From Pseudoxanthobacter soli DSM 19599 (lineage in GTDB: Bacteria; Pseudomonadota; Alphaproteobacteria; Rhizobiales; Segnochrobactraceae), in the NCBI RefSeq assembly GCF_900148505.1, contig NZ_FRXO01000007.1:62001-126000 (forward strand): DNA of 64,000 bases, written 5' to 3'. A program made the translations under genes and the position numbers. Below the pieces are notes generated by a model that was not told the DNA's origin, made no database searches, and worked only from the letters and a program-made list of their open reading frames with translations. Position 1 is the first letter of the stretch. Each line of letters opens with the position of its first letter. Positions 44,141-54,096 of this stretch are shown here, in pieces.

Positions 44141-45979
44141 CCGCATCTTGTTGTAGAGGGTCTTGCGGGAGAGGCCGAGTTCCTGCGCCGCCGCCCCTCG
44201 CCGGAAGCGGTTGCGCCGCAGCGCCTCCAGAATCCATTCGCGCTCGCTCTGGGCGCCCGTCGCGGGCTGCGTGGCCGGGTGCACGGCGGCCTCCGATTCC
44301 TTCGCCTCAGCGGGGCGCAGCGCTTCTGCGAAGCGCGGGAGCTGGGCGAGCCCGATTCGGTTGCCGTCGCACAGGATCGCCGCGCGTTCGAGCACGTTCT
44401 TCAGTTCGCGAATGTTGCCCGGCCAGGAATGCGCCATCAACGCCCGCAGCGCGGGGCCGTCCACCGAATCGACGCTCTCGTTCACCGCCGGGACCGCCGA
44501 TTGGAGGAAGTGCTCGACGAGCAGGGGAATGTCCTCGATGCGCTCGGCGAGCGAGGGCACGCGGATCTCCATCTTGTTGAGCCGGTAATAGAGGTCCTCG
44601 CGGAAGGTGCCCCGCGCCACCATCTGCGTCAGGTCGCGATTGGTGGCGCAGATGATGCGGACATTGATGCGCCGCGACTGGTTGGAACCCAGCCGATCCA
44701 CCATGCCGGCTTCAAGCACGCGCAGCAGCTTGGCCTGCAACTGCGGTTCGAGATCGCCGATCTCGTCCAGGAACAGCGTGCCGCCGTCGGCCTCCTCGAA
44801 CCGGCCGATCCGGGTTTTCGTCGCGCCGGTGAACGCGCCCTTCTCGTAGCCGAACAGCTCGCTCTCGAGGAGGTCGCGCGGCAGGGCGGCGCAGTTGACC
44901 GCGACCATCGCCCTTGCCGCCCGCCGGCTGCCCGCGTGAAGCGCCTGCGCCACCAGTTCCTTGCCGACACCGTTCGGCCCCTGAACGAGGACGGTCATGT
45001 CCGTTGCCGCCACCCGGTCGATCAGTTGCACCACCTCGCGCAGCGGCGGCGAGCGCCCGATCAGTCCGTATCGCCGCCCCTGACCGAGCACCGCATCCTG
45101 GATCGCCTCCAGCCGCCGGCTCAGCACATTGACGGATTTGTATTCGGAGGTGGCGCCGGAGACGGCAGCCTCCAGCGGCAGGCGGTCGATGGTCGACCCG
45201 CCGATATAGCCGTCCGCCTGCCCGGCCTGGCACACCGTCGCGGCGTTTTCCGGCGTGTCGATCGGCCCGCCTTCGACGACGCAGAGCACATCGGGCCGCC
45301 GCCGCCGCACGCGCTGGAAGATCTCGGAGGCGTCGGCCGCGGCCTCGTCGAGGCTGACCATGCTCGGCAGGCTGTCGCGGCCGCCGATGTTCCAGCCGAA
45401 ATTGAGGCAGACGATATCGACGCCGGCATTGGCCATCAGTTCGGCCTGTTCGGCGGTGCGGGCGTAGCCGATGGCGATCAGCCCGGCCCGCTTCGCGAGC
45501 CGCAGCATCTCCACCTCGCGCTCGAAGCCGAGGCCGAGGCGGGCGAGCCCGGCCTGCAGCAGCGGATCGAGATGGATGGCGGTCGGGAAATTCGCCATGC
45601 CGGCGAAGCCCTCGCGCTTCACCTGCCCCACGAGGTCGGCGAGATCGGTGCGCGGATCGAACGCGGAGGCGCCGAACACGACGGGGACGGAGACCTTGCC
45701 GAGGATCTCGGCGCAGGCGAAGGCCGTCACCACCTCGTTGGCGTCATGGATCGGCAGCATGCAGGCGATCGAAGGCGCGCCCATCACGCGCACCCGCCCG
45801 GCATTCAGCGCCAGCAGGAAGTCGGCGCCGCCGCGCTCTGCCGCCTTGGCGATCATGCCCGTGCCGATCGCCGCGCCGATGAGAAAGGGTCTGCCGCCGG
45901 ATTTTCCGTCGCCCGCCTTCGGCCAACCGGCGGCGCCGCGGGCGGCGACCTGAAGGGGACCGGATGAGAGCGTTGGCAC
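44123..45979 (-). CDS. sigma-54 activator with PEP-hydrolase-like TIM-barrel sensor domain
   Basis: A 618-residue enhancer-binding protein. Residues 30-285 form a PEP-hydrolase-like TIM barrel ([51 protein letters not shown]) in the sensor position. The AAA+ domain follows with Walker A GPNGVGKE (334-341), the sigma-54 contact loop GAFTGA (381-386), Walker B TLFLDEIG (401-408) and [10 protein letters not shown] (459-468). A Fis-type HTH closes it (about 583-615). The GTG start lacks a clear ribosome site, so the first 25 residues are uncertain. It probably activates the promoter at 43302 when the barrel binds or turns over a ligand. No receiver, GAF or PAS domain is present. Confidence 0.92.
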   Translation of the reverse strand: MPTLSSGPLQVAARGAAGWPKAGDGKSGGRPFLIGAAIGTGMIAKAAERGGADFLLALNAGRVRVMGAPSIACMLPIHDANEVVTAFACAEILGKVSVPVVFGASAFDPRTDLADLVGQVKREGFAGMANFPTAIHLDPLLQAGLARLGLGFEREVEMLRLAKRAGLIAIGYARTAEQAELMANAGVDIVCLNFGWNIGGRDSLPSMVSLDEAAADASEIFQRVRRRRPDVLCVVEGGPIDTPENAATVCQAGQADGYIGGSTIDRLPLEAAVSGATSEYKSVNVLSRRLEAIQDAVLGQGRRYGLIGRSPPLREVVQLIDRVAATDMTVLVQGPNGVGKELVAQALHAGSRRAARAMVAVNCAALPRDLLESELFGYEKGAFTGATKTRIGRFEEADGGTLFLDEIGDLEPQLQAKLLRVLEAGMVDRLGSNQSRRINVRIICATNRDLTQMVARGTFREDLYYRLNKMEIRVPSLAERIEDIPLLVEHFLQSAVPAVNESVDSVDGPALRALMAHSWPGNIRELKNVLERAAILCDGNRIGLAQLPRFAEALRPAEAKESEAAVHPATQPATGAQSEREWILEALRRNRFRRGAAAQELGLSRKTLYNKMRLYGLG

Positions 45980-46102
45980 GATGGCAACCCGTTCGCGAGA
46001 GGCGGATCGCCGGGAGGATACGCATTCGACGGAGATCGCGCCAGCGGGCGCCGGGCCGGAAGCCCGGTGCGCGCTTTCCGCGCCTCCTGTTCGCCGCGCC
46101 GT

Positions 46103-46768
46103 CTAGAGATCCATCGACTTGCGGGCGGCGGCCTTCGCTCTGGTCAGATGTTGCCGCGCCGCCTTGCGCGCGGCTTTCGCATCGCCGTTGGCGATGGCCT
46201 TGTAGAGTTCCGTCATCTCGGCGAGGCTGCCTTCCGCCCTGCCTTCGAGCGACATGGAGCGCCCACGGAAGAAGCTGATGCGCGCCAGCAGGCCCCGGTG
46301 AAGCTCTTCGAGAACGGGATTGCCGCAGTTCGCCAGGATGATGCTGTAGAATTCTGCGGCCGTGGTGACCCGCGCCATGCTGTCGTTGCTCGACGCTGCC
46401 TGCGCGAACGCGGCGAGAGAGCGTTCGAGCGCCTGCAGCTGCTCGGGCGGAATCCGGGCCGCGCAGCGTCCGGCCGCCTCCACCTCCAGCAGTTCCCGCA
46501 CCTCGTAGATCGCGACCGCTTCATCCCATGAAAGTGAGGGAATCGACGGCCCGCGATTGGGGATTATCTCGATCAGGCGTTCGGCCTCCAGGCTGCGCAG
46601 CGCCTCCCGCAGCGAGGGCCGGCTGATGCCGAGCTGCGCGCACAACTGGCTTTCGACAAGCCGCGTGCCCGGTTGGAACAGCCCGGAAAAGATCGCGAGC
46701 CGAAGCTTGCCCACGGCCTCTTGCTGGACCGTTCGCGGCGAAATCTGCAGGTTCAACTCGGGTGGCAT
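46103..46768 (-). CDS. GntR-family regulator (FCD), probable controller of B6 degradation genes
   Basis: A 221-residue regulator: winged HTH at about 15-80 (LGISRPSLREALRSLEAERLIEIIP) and FCD effector domain to the end. It is divergent from the AAMS hydrolase gene across 184 bases. In Mesorhizobium loti a GntR gene occupies the same place beside the vitamin B6 degradation cluster, as far as I recall. An inverted repeat for binding is visible in the gap. The effector is presumably a pyridine intermediate such as 4-pyridoxate. Confidence 0.88.
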   Translation of the reverse strand: MPPELNLQISPRTVQQEAVGKLRLAIFSGLFQPGTRLVESQLCAQLGISRPSLREALRSLEAERLIEIIPNRGPSIPSLSWDEAVAIYEVRELLEVEAAGRCAARIPPEQLQALERSLAAFAQAASSNDSMARVTTAAEFYSIILANCGNPVLEELHRGLLARISFFRGRSMSLEGRAEGSLAEMTELYKAIANGDAKAARKAARQHLTRAKAAARKSMDL

Positions 46769-46864
46769 CGATCCCAGCTCTCAAACAGGAGGCGCACTCG
46801 ACCACAGCCTATGCGAGCCGGCCGCGTTTGGATAGATGGCATCGCCATCTTCGTCTGACTTAAA

Positions 46865-46887
46865 GATTGCAAGACTGTCAGACAATC
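46865..46887. promoter_or_regulatory. candidate GntR operator in the divergent B6 promoter region
   Basis: GATTG-(13 bases)-CAATC, containing TGTCAGACAAT, is an inverted repeat in the AT-rich centre of the divergent region. TTGACG at 46891-46896 right next to it could be the -35 of the plus-strand catabolic operon, so binding would block it. Confidence 0.4.
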
Positions 46888-46952
46888 CGGTTGACGGTCG
46901 CTGGCAGGTGTGGTGATCTGAAGCCAGACAAACGGCGGCCAGGATAACGGAT

Positions 46953-47783
46953 GTGGTAACAGCAGCGTCCCTCGATGTGCCCGTTTCGCGGCGCATCGAC
47001 ATCGGCGGCATCACCCTGAATGTCAGGGAAGCCGGCGATGGTCCTCTGATGGTGTTCCTTCATGGGATTACATCGAATTCGGCGGTGTTCGCGCCGCTGA
47101 CTTCGGTGCTCTCCCGGCGGTTCAGAACGGTCTCCGTCGACCAGAGGGGCCATGGTCTCAGCGACAAGCCGGCGACCGGTTACCGCGCCCGGGATTTCGC
47201 GGCCGACATCGCCGGCCTGATCGAGGCGCTCGATCGGGGGCCGGCAATCCTGATCGGGCATTCGCTCGGCTCCCGCAATTCCGTGACGGCGGCGGCGGCC
47301 TATCCGCACCTCGTCCGCTCCGTCGTGGCGATCGACTTCACCCCCTATATCGAGACAGAGGTGTTCGACGCCCTGGAGCAGCGGGTCAACGGGGGCGATC
47401 AGCTGTTCGCCGACCGTGCCGCCGTCGAGACCTATCTCGCCCGCCGCTATCCGAACCTGCCCGCGGCCGCCATCAGGATCAGGGCCGAAAGCGGCTATCG
47501 GGCCGTGGACGGCGGGCTTCGCCCCCTCGCGGCGCCCGCTGCCATGGCCGAGACCGCGTCCGGACTGCGGGAAGAACTGGAGTCCGTCTATCGCGCCGTC
47601 GAGAGGCCCGTGCTGATCGTCCGGGGCGAGGTGAGCACGCTGGTGTCGGCTGCGGCTCTCGCCAAGACCGCCCGCCTTCGGCCCGACCTTCCGATCGTCG
47701 TCGTGCCGGGTGCCGACCACTACGTGAACGAGGTCGCGCCGGACATCACGCTGAAGGCGATCGCCAATTTCGTCGACGCCTGA
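46953..47783 (+). CDS. 2-(acetamidomethylene)succinate hydrolase (vitamin B6 degradation)
   Basis: Alpha/beta-hydrolase that breaks the ring-opened B6 product into succinic semialdehyde, acetate, ammonia and CO2. It has 276 residues. Nucleophile Ser104 (GHSLGS), acid Asp128 (AIDFTP) and His256 (GADHYVNE) form the triad. The sequence closely follows the Mesorhizobium loti Mlr6787 enzyme as I remember it (HGITSNSAVF, DQRGHGLSDKP and SGYRAVDGGLRPLA), with triad numbers offset by two. GTG 46953 is the start; a nearby ATG is out of frame. First gene of the cluster. Confidence 0.9.
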   Translation: MVTAASLDVPVSRRIDIGGITLNVREAGDGPLMVFLHGITSNSAVFAPLTSVLSRRFRTVSVDQRGHGLSDKPATGYRARDFAADIAGLIEALDRGPAILIGHSLGSRNSVTAAAAYPHLVRSVVAIDFTPYIETEVFDALEQRVNGGDQLFADRAAVETYLARRYPNLPAAAIRIRAESGYRAVDGGLRPLAAPAAMAETASGLREELESVYRAVERPVLIVRGEVSTLVSAAALAKTARLRPDLPIVVVPGADHYVNEVAPDITLKAIANFVDA

Positions 47784-47957
47784 GCGGCCGGCATTTGTGA
47801 CCTCCGTGCGCCTGAGGCGGCGTACGGGAGGCAGCCGACTTGGCAGCCTGACCCTTCAAGACGTCCGGCGTCGCCGGGCGCCGTCGAACTTCGGCGTCCG
47901 CCGCTGGCGACGTTCGTAATTGATCCCATGACACGATAGACAGCAGGATCTCGAAAG

Positions 47958-49100
47958 ATGGCCAACCCGAGCGCAGCATCGCACAGGACCCGTCGGGCCG
48001 AAATCGCAGGTGGAGGCTTCGCCGGTCTGACGGCCGCGATCGCTCTCAGGCAGAACGGCTGGGATGTCCGGCTTCACGAGAAGAGCCCCGAACTCAGGGC
48101 GTTCGGCGCCGGCATCTATCTCTGGCACAACGGCCTTCGCGTGCTCGAAGGGGTCGGCGCTCTGGAAGACGTGCTGAAGGGTTCGCACACGCCGCCGACC
48201 TACGAGACCTGGATGCACAACAAGTCGGTCTCGCGGGAAACCTTCAACGGCCTGCCCTGGCGCGTCATGACGCGCCAGCATCTTCACAACGCGCTGGTCA
48301 ACCGCGCGCGTGCCGTCGGGGTGGAGCTTCGTGTCGATTCCGAGGCGGTTGCCGCCGATCCGGCAGGCCGGCTGACGCTCCACACCGGTGAGGTGCTCGA
48401 GGCGGACCTCATCGTCGGCGCGGACGGCGTCGGCTCCAAGGTCCGGGACTCGATCGGCTTCCAGCAGGACAGATGGATCTCCACCGATGGCATCATCCGG
48501 CTCATCGTTCCGCGGATGAAGCAGCAGCTCGGCGATGGCGAGTGGGACAACACCATCGACATGTGGAATTTCAGCCCCCGCGTGCAGCGCATTCTTTATT
48601 CGCCGTGCAACGCGAACGAGCTGTATCTCGGCCTGATGGCGCCGGCCGCCGATCCGCGGGGCTCGCGCGTGCCGCTCGACCTCGAAGTCTGGGTCGAGAT
48701 GTTCCCCTTTCTCGAGCCCTGCCTCGTCGAAGCGGCCAAGCTTCAGACGGCGCGGTACGACAAGTACGAGACCACCAAGCTCGACAGCTGGACGCGGGGC
48801 AAGGTGGCGTTGCTGGGCGACGCCGCTCACGCCATGTGCCCGGCCCTCGGTCAGGGCGCGGGGTGCGCGATGGTGAACGCCCTGAGCCTCGCACAGGATG
48901 TCGAGGCGACCTCCTCAGTCGAGGATGCTCTCGATGCCTGGGAGAAGCGTATTCGCCCGATCACCGATCGCTGCCAGGCGATCTCCGGCCAGTACGCCGC
49001 CAATCGCTCCCTGTCGAAGGGCAACATGTTCACGCCGGAGGCGCTTGAAGCCGCCTGCTACGACCCGCTGCGCCGCATACCTTCATGGCCGCAGAACTGA
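47958..49100 (+). CDS. 3-hydroxy-2-methylpyridine-5-carboxylate oxygenase (MHPCO), FAD monooxygenase
   Basis: Flavoprotein that hydroxylates and opens the pyridine ring of MHPC, giving the acetamidomethylene succinate used by the preceding hydrolase. It has 380 residues against 379 in the M. loti enzyme I remember. FAD motifs: GGGFAG at 18-23, GADGVGS at 154-160, GDAAH at 287-291. Tyr82, Arg181, Arg211 and Tyr223, which I recall as MHPCO active-site positions, occur at the same numbers. The match over HTPPTYETWMHNKSVS and DNTIDMWNF is near identical to memory. This is the strongest pathway marker of the region. Confidence 0.93.
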   Translation: MANPSAASHRTRRAEIAGGGFAGLTAAIALRQNGWDVRLHEKSPELRAFGAGIYLWHNGLRVLEGVGALEDVLKGSHTPPTYETWMHNKSVSRETFNGLPWRVMTRQHLHNALVNRARAVGVELRVDSEAVAADPAGRLTLHTGEVLEADLIVGADGVGSKVRDSIGFQQDRWISTDGIIRLIVPRMKQQLGDGEWDNTIDMWNFSPRVQRILYSPCNANELYLGLMAPAADPRGSRVPLDLEVWVEMFPFLEPCLVEAAKLQTARYDKYETTKLDSWTRGKVALLGDAAHAMCPALGQGAGCAMVNALSLAQDVEATSSVEDALDAWEKRIRPITDRCQAISGQYAANRSLSKGNMFTPEALEAACYDPLRRIPSWPQN

Positions 49101-49112
49101 GAGCCCGTCCGC

Positions 49113-49343
49113 TTGAGCCTGTCCCCTCCGGACCGAACCGGTCTGAACGGCAAGAATAGGCTCAAGCTTTTGAATCTGGAGCGATGTCTTGTCGATCTGT
49201 CGATCCCGTCAGATCGGAAGGCGCTCTGGAGCCTATCCCGTTCAGACCGAACCGGTCTGAACGACAAGGATAGGCTCAAGCTTTTGAATCTGGAGCGATT
49301 TCTTGTCGATCTGATGTTGCCATCAGATCGGAAAGCGCTCCAA
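49113..49343 (+). repeat. interspersed palindromic repeat, tandem copies B1 and B2
   Basis: Two head-to-tail copies (about 49113-49229 and 49228-49343), each with GACCGAACCGGTCTGAACG, GGCTCAAGCTTTTGAATC and TGGAGCGAT followed by TCTTGTCGATCTG and a terminal AGATCGGAA.GCGCTC. They fill almost the whole 311-base gap between the MHPCO and DUF1185 genes. They are inverted relative to copy A. Confidence 0.85.
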
Positions 49344-49411
49344 GGCCCCACGCAACGCAACCATCAACATGCCCGGCCGCGCCCAGTCGGCGCACGCCTT
49401 GGGAGAGAAGA

Positions 49412-50002
49412 ATGGACTATACGTCTGAAGTTGAGAGACATTACGACGTCAGGGGCTGGTATGCCACCGTGCAGGAAATCCGGCACGACGGCGGACAGCC
49501 GGGCGCGCCTCTCATCAAGGCCGCCGTCGGCTTGATCATCCGCAATCCCTACGCCGGCAAGTTCGTCGACAGGCTCGCCGAACTGACCGATCCGAGCCCG
49601 CTGATCGGCCACGCCCTGGGTGCCCGGGCGACCGCGCTGCTGGGTGGCAGGCCGGTCGAAAGCTACGGCAAGGGCGGTATCGCCGGCACGGACGGCGAGC
49701 AGGAGCACGTCGTGGCGTGCATCACCACCGTCTTCGGCAATCCGCTTCGCGAGGAAGTCGGCGGCGGACAGGCCTGGATCTCCTCCGTCAGCAAGGTGGC
49801 GGTCGCCGGAACCCCGATCGACATTCCGCTCGCCCACAAGGATGAACTCTACATCCGCTCGCACTACGACGCCGTCACGTTCCACGTGCCGGACGGCCCG
49901 CGCCCGGACGAGTTGCTGATCTGCGTCGCCGTCGCCTCGGGCGGCCGCGTGCATCAGCGCGTCGGCGGCAAGACCGTCGCCGACCTCAAGGCCGCCGTCT
50001 GA
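49412..50002 (+). CDS. DUF1185 'amino acid synthesis' family protein
   Basis: A 196-residue soluble protein of the PF06684 family, whose members are annotated as amino acid synthesis proteins without a proven reaction. Conserved segments seen are KAAVGLIIRNPYAGKF, GKGGIAGTDGEQEH and SSVSKVAVAGTPIDIPLAHK, then late ICVAVASGGRVHQRVGG. It lies inside the B6 degradation cluster between MHPCO and the decarboxylase. It may handle an unstable amide or lactone intermediate, but this is a guess from context. Confidence 0.85.
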   Translation: MDYTSEVERHYDVRGWYATVQEIRHDGGQPGAPLIKAAVGLIIRNPYAGKFVDRLAELTDPSPLIGHALGARATALLGGRPVESYGKGGIAGTDGEQEHVVACITTVFGNPLREEVGGGQAWISSVSKVAVAGTPIDIPLAHKDELYIRSHYDAVTFHVPDGPRPDELLICVAVASGGRVHQRVGGKTVADLKAAV

Positions 50003-50070
50003 CGCAGCGACGATCAAGGTCGGCAACACGTCAGCAACTCCAGAACGCGTGCCACCGGAAAGACTTCCTC

Positions 50071-50529
50071 ATGCCTTTGAACATCAAAGACCTCAAGATT
50101 TCGTCCGCCGATTTCGAGCCCCTCGGCAGGCTGCGCGACGAACATGCCGGTGACAAGGGCAACGTGCTGCCCCGTCTTGCCATCTCCGGCGTTCCGGCGA
50201 GTACCCGCGAGCTCGCCGTCATCTGCCACGACCCCGATGCCCCGCTGCCGAACGGCTTTACCCACTGGACCGTCTACGGCATCGATCCGGCGACCACTGA
50301 CCTCTCGCAGGCGCAGGAAAAATTCCGCGTCGGCCCCAATGGCGTCGGTGCGATGCACTATTACGGTCCCCAGCCGCCGGCCGGTCACGGCATCCACCAC
50401 TACTATTTCTGGGTCTATGCCCTGGACACAGCGGTGGAAGGGACGCCGACCCGAGAGGAGTTTCTGGCGAAATATGCCGGAAACATCATCGAGCAAAACC
50501 GGATCGTCGGCCTCTACGAGAACGTCTGA
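50071..50529 (+). CDS. YbhB/YbcL-type PEBP (Raf kinase inhibitor-like) protein
   Basis: A 152-residue phosphatidylethanolamine-binding-protein fold. The ligand-site motif is HDPDAPLPNGFTHWTVYGI, and the later GHGIHHYYFWVYALD is the bacterial YbhB signature. No signal peptide, so cytoplasmic. It is 68 bases after the DUF1185 gene in the same direction. Its role in pyridine degradation is unknown; these proteins bind small anionic or phosphorylated ligands. Confidence 0.9.
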   Translation: MPLNIKDLKISSADFEPLGRLRDEHAGDKGNVLPRLAISGVPASTRELAVICHDPDAPLPNGFTHWTVYGIDPATTDLSQAQEKFRVGPNGVGAMHYYGPQPPAGHGIHHYYFWVYALDTAVEGTPTREEFLAKYAGNIIEQNRIVGLYENV

Positions 50530-50590
50530 GCTGCCACGCCCGCAGCCGCGGGCGCGATGTCGACGGATTTTTTGACAGGAGATCACCAGG

Positions 50591-51313
50591 ATGGACGCGA
50601 TGAGCCCTGCGCGCCAGACGGCATTCAAAGAGCTGGTCATCGGCACGAAGATTCTTCTGAACGAAGGAATATTGGACACGTTCGGGCACATCAGCGTGCG
50701 TGATCCCGAGGATCCGAACTATTTCTTCCTGCCGCAGAAAATCGCCCCGAGCCTGGTGACCGAGAACGATATCCAGCGCATCGACCTCGATGGCGAGACG
50801 GACGACAATCGGCCCTCCTATCTCGAGCGGTTCATTCACAGCGAGATCTACAAGGCGCGGCCGGACGTCCACAGCGTGCTTCACAGCCACTCGCCGGCCG
50901 TGATCCCGTACTGCTTCGTGGACCAGCCGCTCCGGCCGGTGTCGCACATGGGCGCCTTTCTCGGCGATGCGGTGCCTGTCTACGAGATCCGCGAGACGCG
51001 CGGCGACGCGACCGATCTTTTCGGCAACAGCCCGGATGTGTGCCGCGAGATCGCCGAGGCGCTCGGCCAGTATCCCGTCGTGCTGATGGCCCGTCACGGC
51101 GTCGTCAATGTCGGCAGCTCGATCCGGCAGGTGGTGTTCCGCGCCTTCTATCTCGAACAGAACGCGGCGGCCCAGACCGAGGGGCTCAAGATCGGCACGA
51201 TCAAATATCTCTCCCCGGGCGAGATCGAGACGGCCGGCAAGCTCGTCGGGGCCCAGATCGACCGCGGCTGGGATCACTGGTCGCAGCGTCTTCGTCAGGC
51301 CGGCCTGCTCTAG
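50591..51313 (+). CDS. 3-hydroxy-2-methylpyridine-4,5-dicarboxylate 4-decarboxylase (class II aldolase family)
   Basis: Metal-dependent decarboxylase that converts HMPDC to MHPC, the MHPCO substrate. It has 240 residues with the class II aldolase/adducin fold. Metal ligands are His98, His100 (LHSHSPAV) and His169 (MARHGVV); Glu84 (IHSEIYK) is the catalytic acid. The family alone would allow a fuculose-phosphate-type aldolase. Position between MHPCO and the 4-pyridoxate dehydrogenase repeats the M. loti order Mlr6791-6792-6793 and fixes the function. Its stop lies at the edge of repeat copy C. Confidence 0.87.
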   Translation: MDAMSPARQTAFKELVIGTKILLNEGILDTFGHISVRDPEDPNYFFLPQKIAPSLVTENDIQRIDLDGETDDNRPSYLERFIHSEIYKARPDVHSVLHSHSPAVIPYCFVDQPLRPVSHMGAFLGDAVPVYEIRETRGDATDLFGNSPDVCREIAEALGQYPVVLMARHGVVNVGSSIRQVVFRAFYLEQNAAAQTEGLKIGTIKYLSPGEIETAGKLVGAQIDRGWDHWSQRLRQAGLL

Positions 51314-51420
51314 AACTCGTCCGATCGGACGGTCTGTCTGATCGGAAGAAATCGCTGCCGATTCAATAAGTCGCGCATATCCCACGCGTTCAGGTCTCGC
51401 GCCGATCTGAACGGGCTCCG
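51305..51420 (-). repeat. interspersed palindromic repeat, diverged copy C
   Basis: Starts around the TCTAGAACTCG at the decarboxylase stop codon and runs to the GATCTGAACGGG at 51407-51418. Order and orientation match copy A (GATCGGAA, GATTCAA, GCATATCC, GCGTTCAGG), but many bases differ, so it is an older or decayed copy. Confidence 0.65.
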
Positions 51421-51532
51421 GCACGACCGCCGGCCGCAGCCGACGGCGGCTGCCGGCGGTGCTTCATCCGCAAGTGGATGCCGATCGGCTCTGAAACTGA
51501 AGAGCGCCACGCAGAGGACAGCGAAACGCACC

Positions 51533-53161
51533 ATGCCGCACCGGGAAAGCTACGATTACATCATTGTAGGCGCTGGGTCGGCCGGCTGCGTTCTCGCGAA
51601 CCGGTTGAGCGCGGATCCGAAATGCTCCGTGCTGCTGCTGGAGGCTGGCGGCTGGGATCGTGATCCGATGATCCACATCCCCCTCGGCTGGGGCAAGATC
51701 CTGACCGAGCGCCGCCACGACTGGATGTATTTCTGCGAGCCGGAGGACAATGTCGGCGGCCGCAAGGTCGAGTGCGCGCGCGGCAAGGTCGTCGGCGGCT
51801 CGTCCTCGACCAACGCGATGGCTTATGTCCGCGGCAATCGCGGCGACTACGATCGCTGGGCGGCGGCGGGTCTCGACGACTGGTCCTACGACAAGGTCCT
51901 CCCCTATTTCCGCAAGACCGAGACCTGGGAGGGCGGCGCCGACGCCTATCGCGGGGGTTCGGGACCGCTGCGGACGCAGTTCTGCCGCTACAAGGATCCC
52001 CTGATCGAGGCCTTCGCCGAGGCCAGCGTGCAGTCGGGATATCCCCAGACCCGCGACTATAACGGCGCGGAGCAGGAAGGCTTCGGCCGCCTGCAGATGA
52101 CGATCTCGAACGGCCGGCGCTGCTCAACCGCGTCCGCCTACCTGCGCCCGGCCATGAAGCGCCCGAACCTGACGGTGCTGACGGACGCCATGGCCACCCG
52201 CGTCCTGATCGAAGGCACGCGCGCGACGGGCATCGCGCTCCGCCATCGCGGCAGCGACCGCAAGGTGCTGGCGCGGCGCGAGGTGCTGCTGTCGGGTGGC
52301 GTCATTAACACGCCGCAGCTTCTGATGCTGTCGGGGATCGGGGCGCACGAGGAGCTCGCCGCCCACGGCATCGGCACCACGCTGAACCTGCCGGCCGTCG
52401 GCAAGAACCTGCAGGACCACGTCTCTGTCATCCTGATGTACCGGCGCAAGGAGCCGGGACCGTTCCACCGCATGATGCGCGCCGACCGGATCGGGCTCGA
52501 CTTCGCCCGGACCTACCTGTCGGGCAAGGGCTTTTCGGCGGACGTTCCGGGCGGCGTCGTCGCCTTTCTCAAAAGCGGGCCCGAGAGGCCGCTGCCGGAC
52601 GTGCAGCTTCTGTTCACCGCAGCCCCCCTTGCGGCGTGGCCCTACATGCCGCCGATCAAGCAGCCCTTCCAGGACGGCTTTGCGACGCGTGTGGTGGCCA
52701 CGCAGCCGGAAAGCCGCGGCTCGGTGAAGCTGGCCTCGGCCGATCCGCAGGCCGCACCCCTGATCCACCAGAACTTTCTCGCCTCGCCGAAGGACTGGCA
52801 GTCGCTGCGGGCCGGCTTTCGGGTGGCCCGGCAGCTGGCGATGCAGCCGGCGATGCAGCCGTTCATCAAGGCCGAGTTCTTCCCCGGCCCGACATGCCAG
52901 AGCGACGACGAGATCGACGAACATATCCGCCGCACCTCCATCACCGTTCACCACCCGGCCGGCACCTGCCGGATGGGGGCGGACGAGGCTTCGGTGGTCG
53001 ATCCCGAGCTTCGCGTGCGCGGCCTTGCCGGCCTGAGGGTCGTCGACGCCTCGGTCATGCCCGACCTCGTCTGCGGCAACATCAACGCAGCGGTGATCAT
53101 GATCGCCGAGAAGGCCGCGGATCTCATCGCAACATCAAACGCATACGGGACAGCGTCATGA
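51533..53161 (+). CDS. 4-pyridoxate dehydrogenase (GMC oxidoreductase)
   Basis: FAD-dependent GMC-family alcohol dehydrogenase, 542 residues. The N-terminal GAGSAG (13-18) is the FAD motif, [18 protein letters not shown] the first GMC signature and [17 protein letters not shown] the second. The catalytic [10 protein letters not shown] lies near 480 and [13 protein letters not shown] closes the site. A choline dehydrogenase label would fit the family. The place between the HMPDC decarboxylase and the FHMPC dehydrogenase argues instead for the oxidation of 4-pyridoxate's 5-hydroxymethyl group. It ends in an ATGA overlap with the next gene. Confidence 0.83.
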   Translation: MPHRESYDYIIVGAGSAGCVLANRLSADPKCSVLLLEAGGWDRDPMIHIPLGWGKILTERRHDWMYFCEPEDNVGGRKVECARGKVVGGSSSTNAMAYVRGNRGDYDRWAAAGLDDWSYDKVLPYFRKTETWEGGADAYRGGSGPLRTQFCRYKDPLIEAFAEASVQSGYPQTRDYNGAEQEGFGRLQMTISNGRRCSTASAYLRPAMKRPNLTVLTDAMATRVLIEGTRATGIALRHRGSDRKVLARREVLLSGGVINTPQLLMLSGIGAHEELAAHGIGTTLNLPAVGKNLQDHVSVILMYRRKEPGPFHRMMRADRIGLDFARTYLSGKGFSADVPGGVVAFLKSGPERPLPDVQLLFTAAPLAAWPYMPPIKQPFQDGFATRVVATQPESRGSVKLASADPQAAPLIHQNFLASPKDWQSLRAGFRVARQLAMQPAMQPFIKAEFFPGPTCQSDDEIDEHIRRTSITVHHPAGTCRMGADEASVVDPELRVRGLAGLRVVDASVMPDLVCGNINAAVIMIAEKAADLIATSNAYGTAS

Positions 53162-54087
53162 TCAGACGGATCGCCATCATCGGACTAGGCACGATGGGCC
53201 CCGGCATGGCCGCGAGGCTCGCGAGGGGTGGTATCGACGTCGTGGCCTATGACGTCGCCGCCGAGGCGATCGCGCGGGCTCCGGCGATGCTGGCCGCCGC
53301 CGATTCGGTGCTCGACGCTCTCGCGATCGGGGGGCCCGCCGCGGGGGGCGGCTCCGTGCGGCTGACCACCGATCTCGCCGACGCGGTATCCGGCGCCGAT
53401 CTCGTGATCGAGAACGTTCCGGAGAACATCGCCATCAAGGCCGAGGTCTACCGCGCCATCGACGGCCTCATCTCCGCCGACACGATCGTCGCGTCCGACA
53501 CGTCGGGGATTCCGATCACCAAACTGCAGGCCCACATCTCCAATCCCGGCCGGATGGTCGGCATGCACTGGTCCAATCCGCCGCACATCATCCCGATGAT
53601 CGAGGTGATCGCCGGCGAAGCCACGGCGCCGGCGACGGTCGCGGTCATCCGCGACTTCATCCGCGGGCTCGGGCTTCTGCCGGTGCTCGTGAAGAAGGAC
53701 GTTCCGGGCTTCGTCGAGAACCGGGTGCTGTATGCCCTGCTCCGCGAGGTTGTCGATCTCGTCGAGCGCGGCGTCATCGAGCCCGAGGATGTCGATACCT
53801 GCGTGTCCTGGGGCATCGGCTACAAGCTTGCCGTCGTGGGCCCCATGGCCCTGCTCGATATGGCCGGACTCGACATCTACAACTCCGTCTCGACGTTCCT
53901 GAACGAGGATTTGTGCGACCGGAAGGACGTCGCGCCGATGATCGGCCGCAAGATCGAAGCCGGCACCCTCGGCATCAAGTCCGGACAGGGGGTCTATTCT
54001 TATCCCCGCGACGGCATCGCGCAGCTCCAGCGCGACCGGGCGCAAAAGCTCGTCGCCATCCGCCGCATCCTCGAAGGGCGGGACTAG
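53158..54087 (+). CDS. 5-formyl-3-hydroxy-2-methylpyridine-4-carboxylate dehydrogenase (3-hydroxyacyl-CoA dehydrogenase family)
   Basis: NAD-dependent oxidation of the aldehyde formed by the preceding enzyme, giving HMPDC. It has 309 residues with Rossmann motif GLGTMG (9-14), then the HAD-family [19 protein letters not shown], the catalytic-site [15 protein letters not shown] and the C-terminal helical domain ([15 protein letters not shown]). True fatty-acid enzymes of this family carry a CoA site in a different context. Coupling to the 4-pyridoxate dehydrogenase by ATGA and synteny with M. loti Mlr6793 support this call. Confidence 0.87.
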   Translation: MIRRIAIIGLGTMGPGMAARLARGGIDVVAYDVAAEAIARAPAMLAAADSVLDALAIGGPAAGGGSVRLTTDLADAVSGADLVIENVPENIAIKAEVYRAIDGLISADTIVASDTSGIPITKLQAHISNPGRMVGMHWSNPPHIIPMIEVIAGEATAPATVAVIRDFIRGLGLLPVLVKKDVPGFVENRVLYALLREVVDLVERGVIEPEDVDTCVSWGIGYKLAVVGPMALLDMAGLDIYNSVSTFLNEDLCDRKDVAPMIGRKIEAGTLGIKSGQGVYSYPRDGIAQLQRDRAQKLVAIRRILEGRD

Positions 54088-54096
54088 AGCCATGGC

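Noticed and set aside
51533-53161. Calling the GMC gene choline dehydrogenase or pyridoxine 4-oxidase
   Set aside because: No betaine genes adjoin it. From memory its sequence fits the M. loti pyridoxine oxidase less well than the position-equivalent 4-pyridoxate dehydrogenase.
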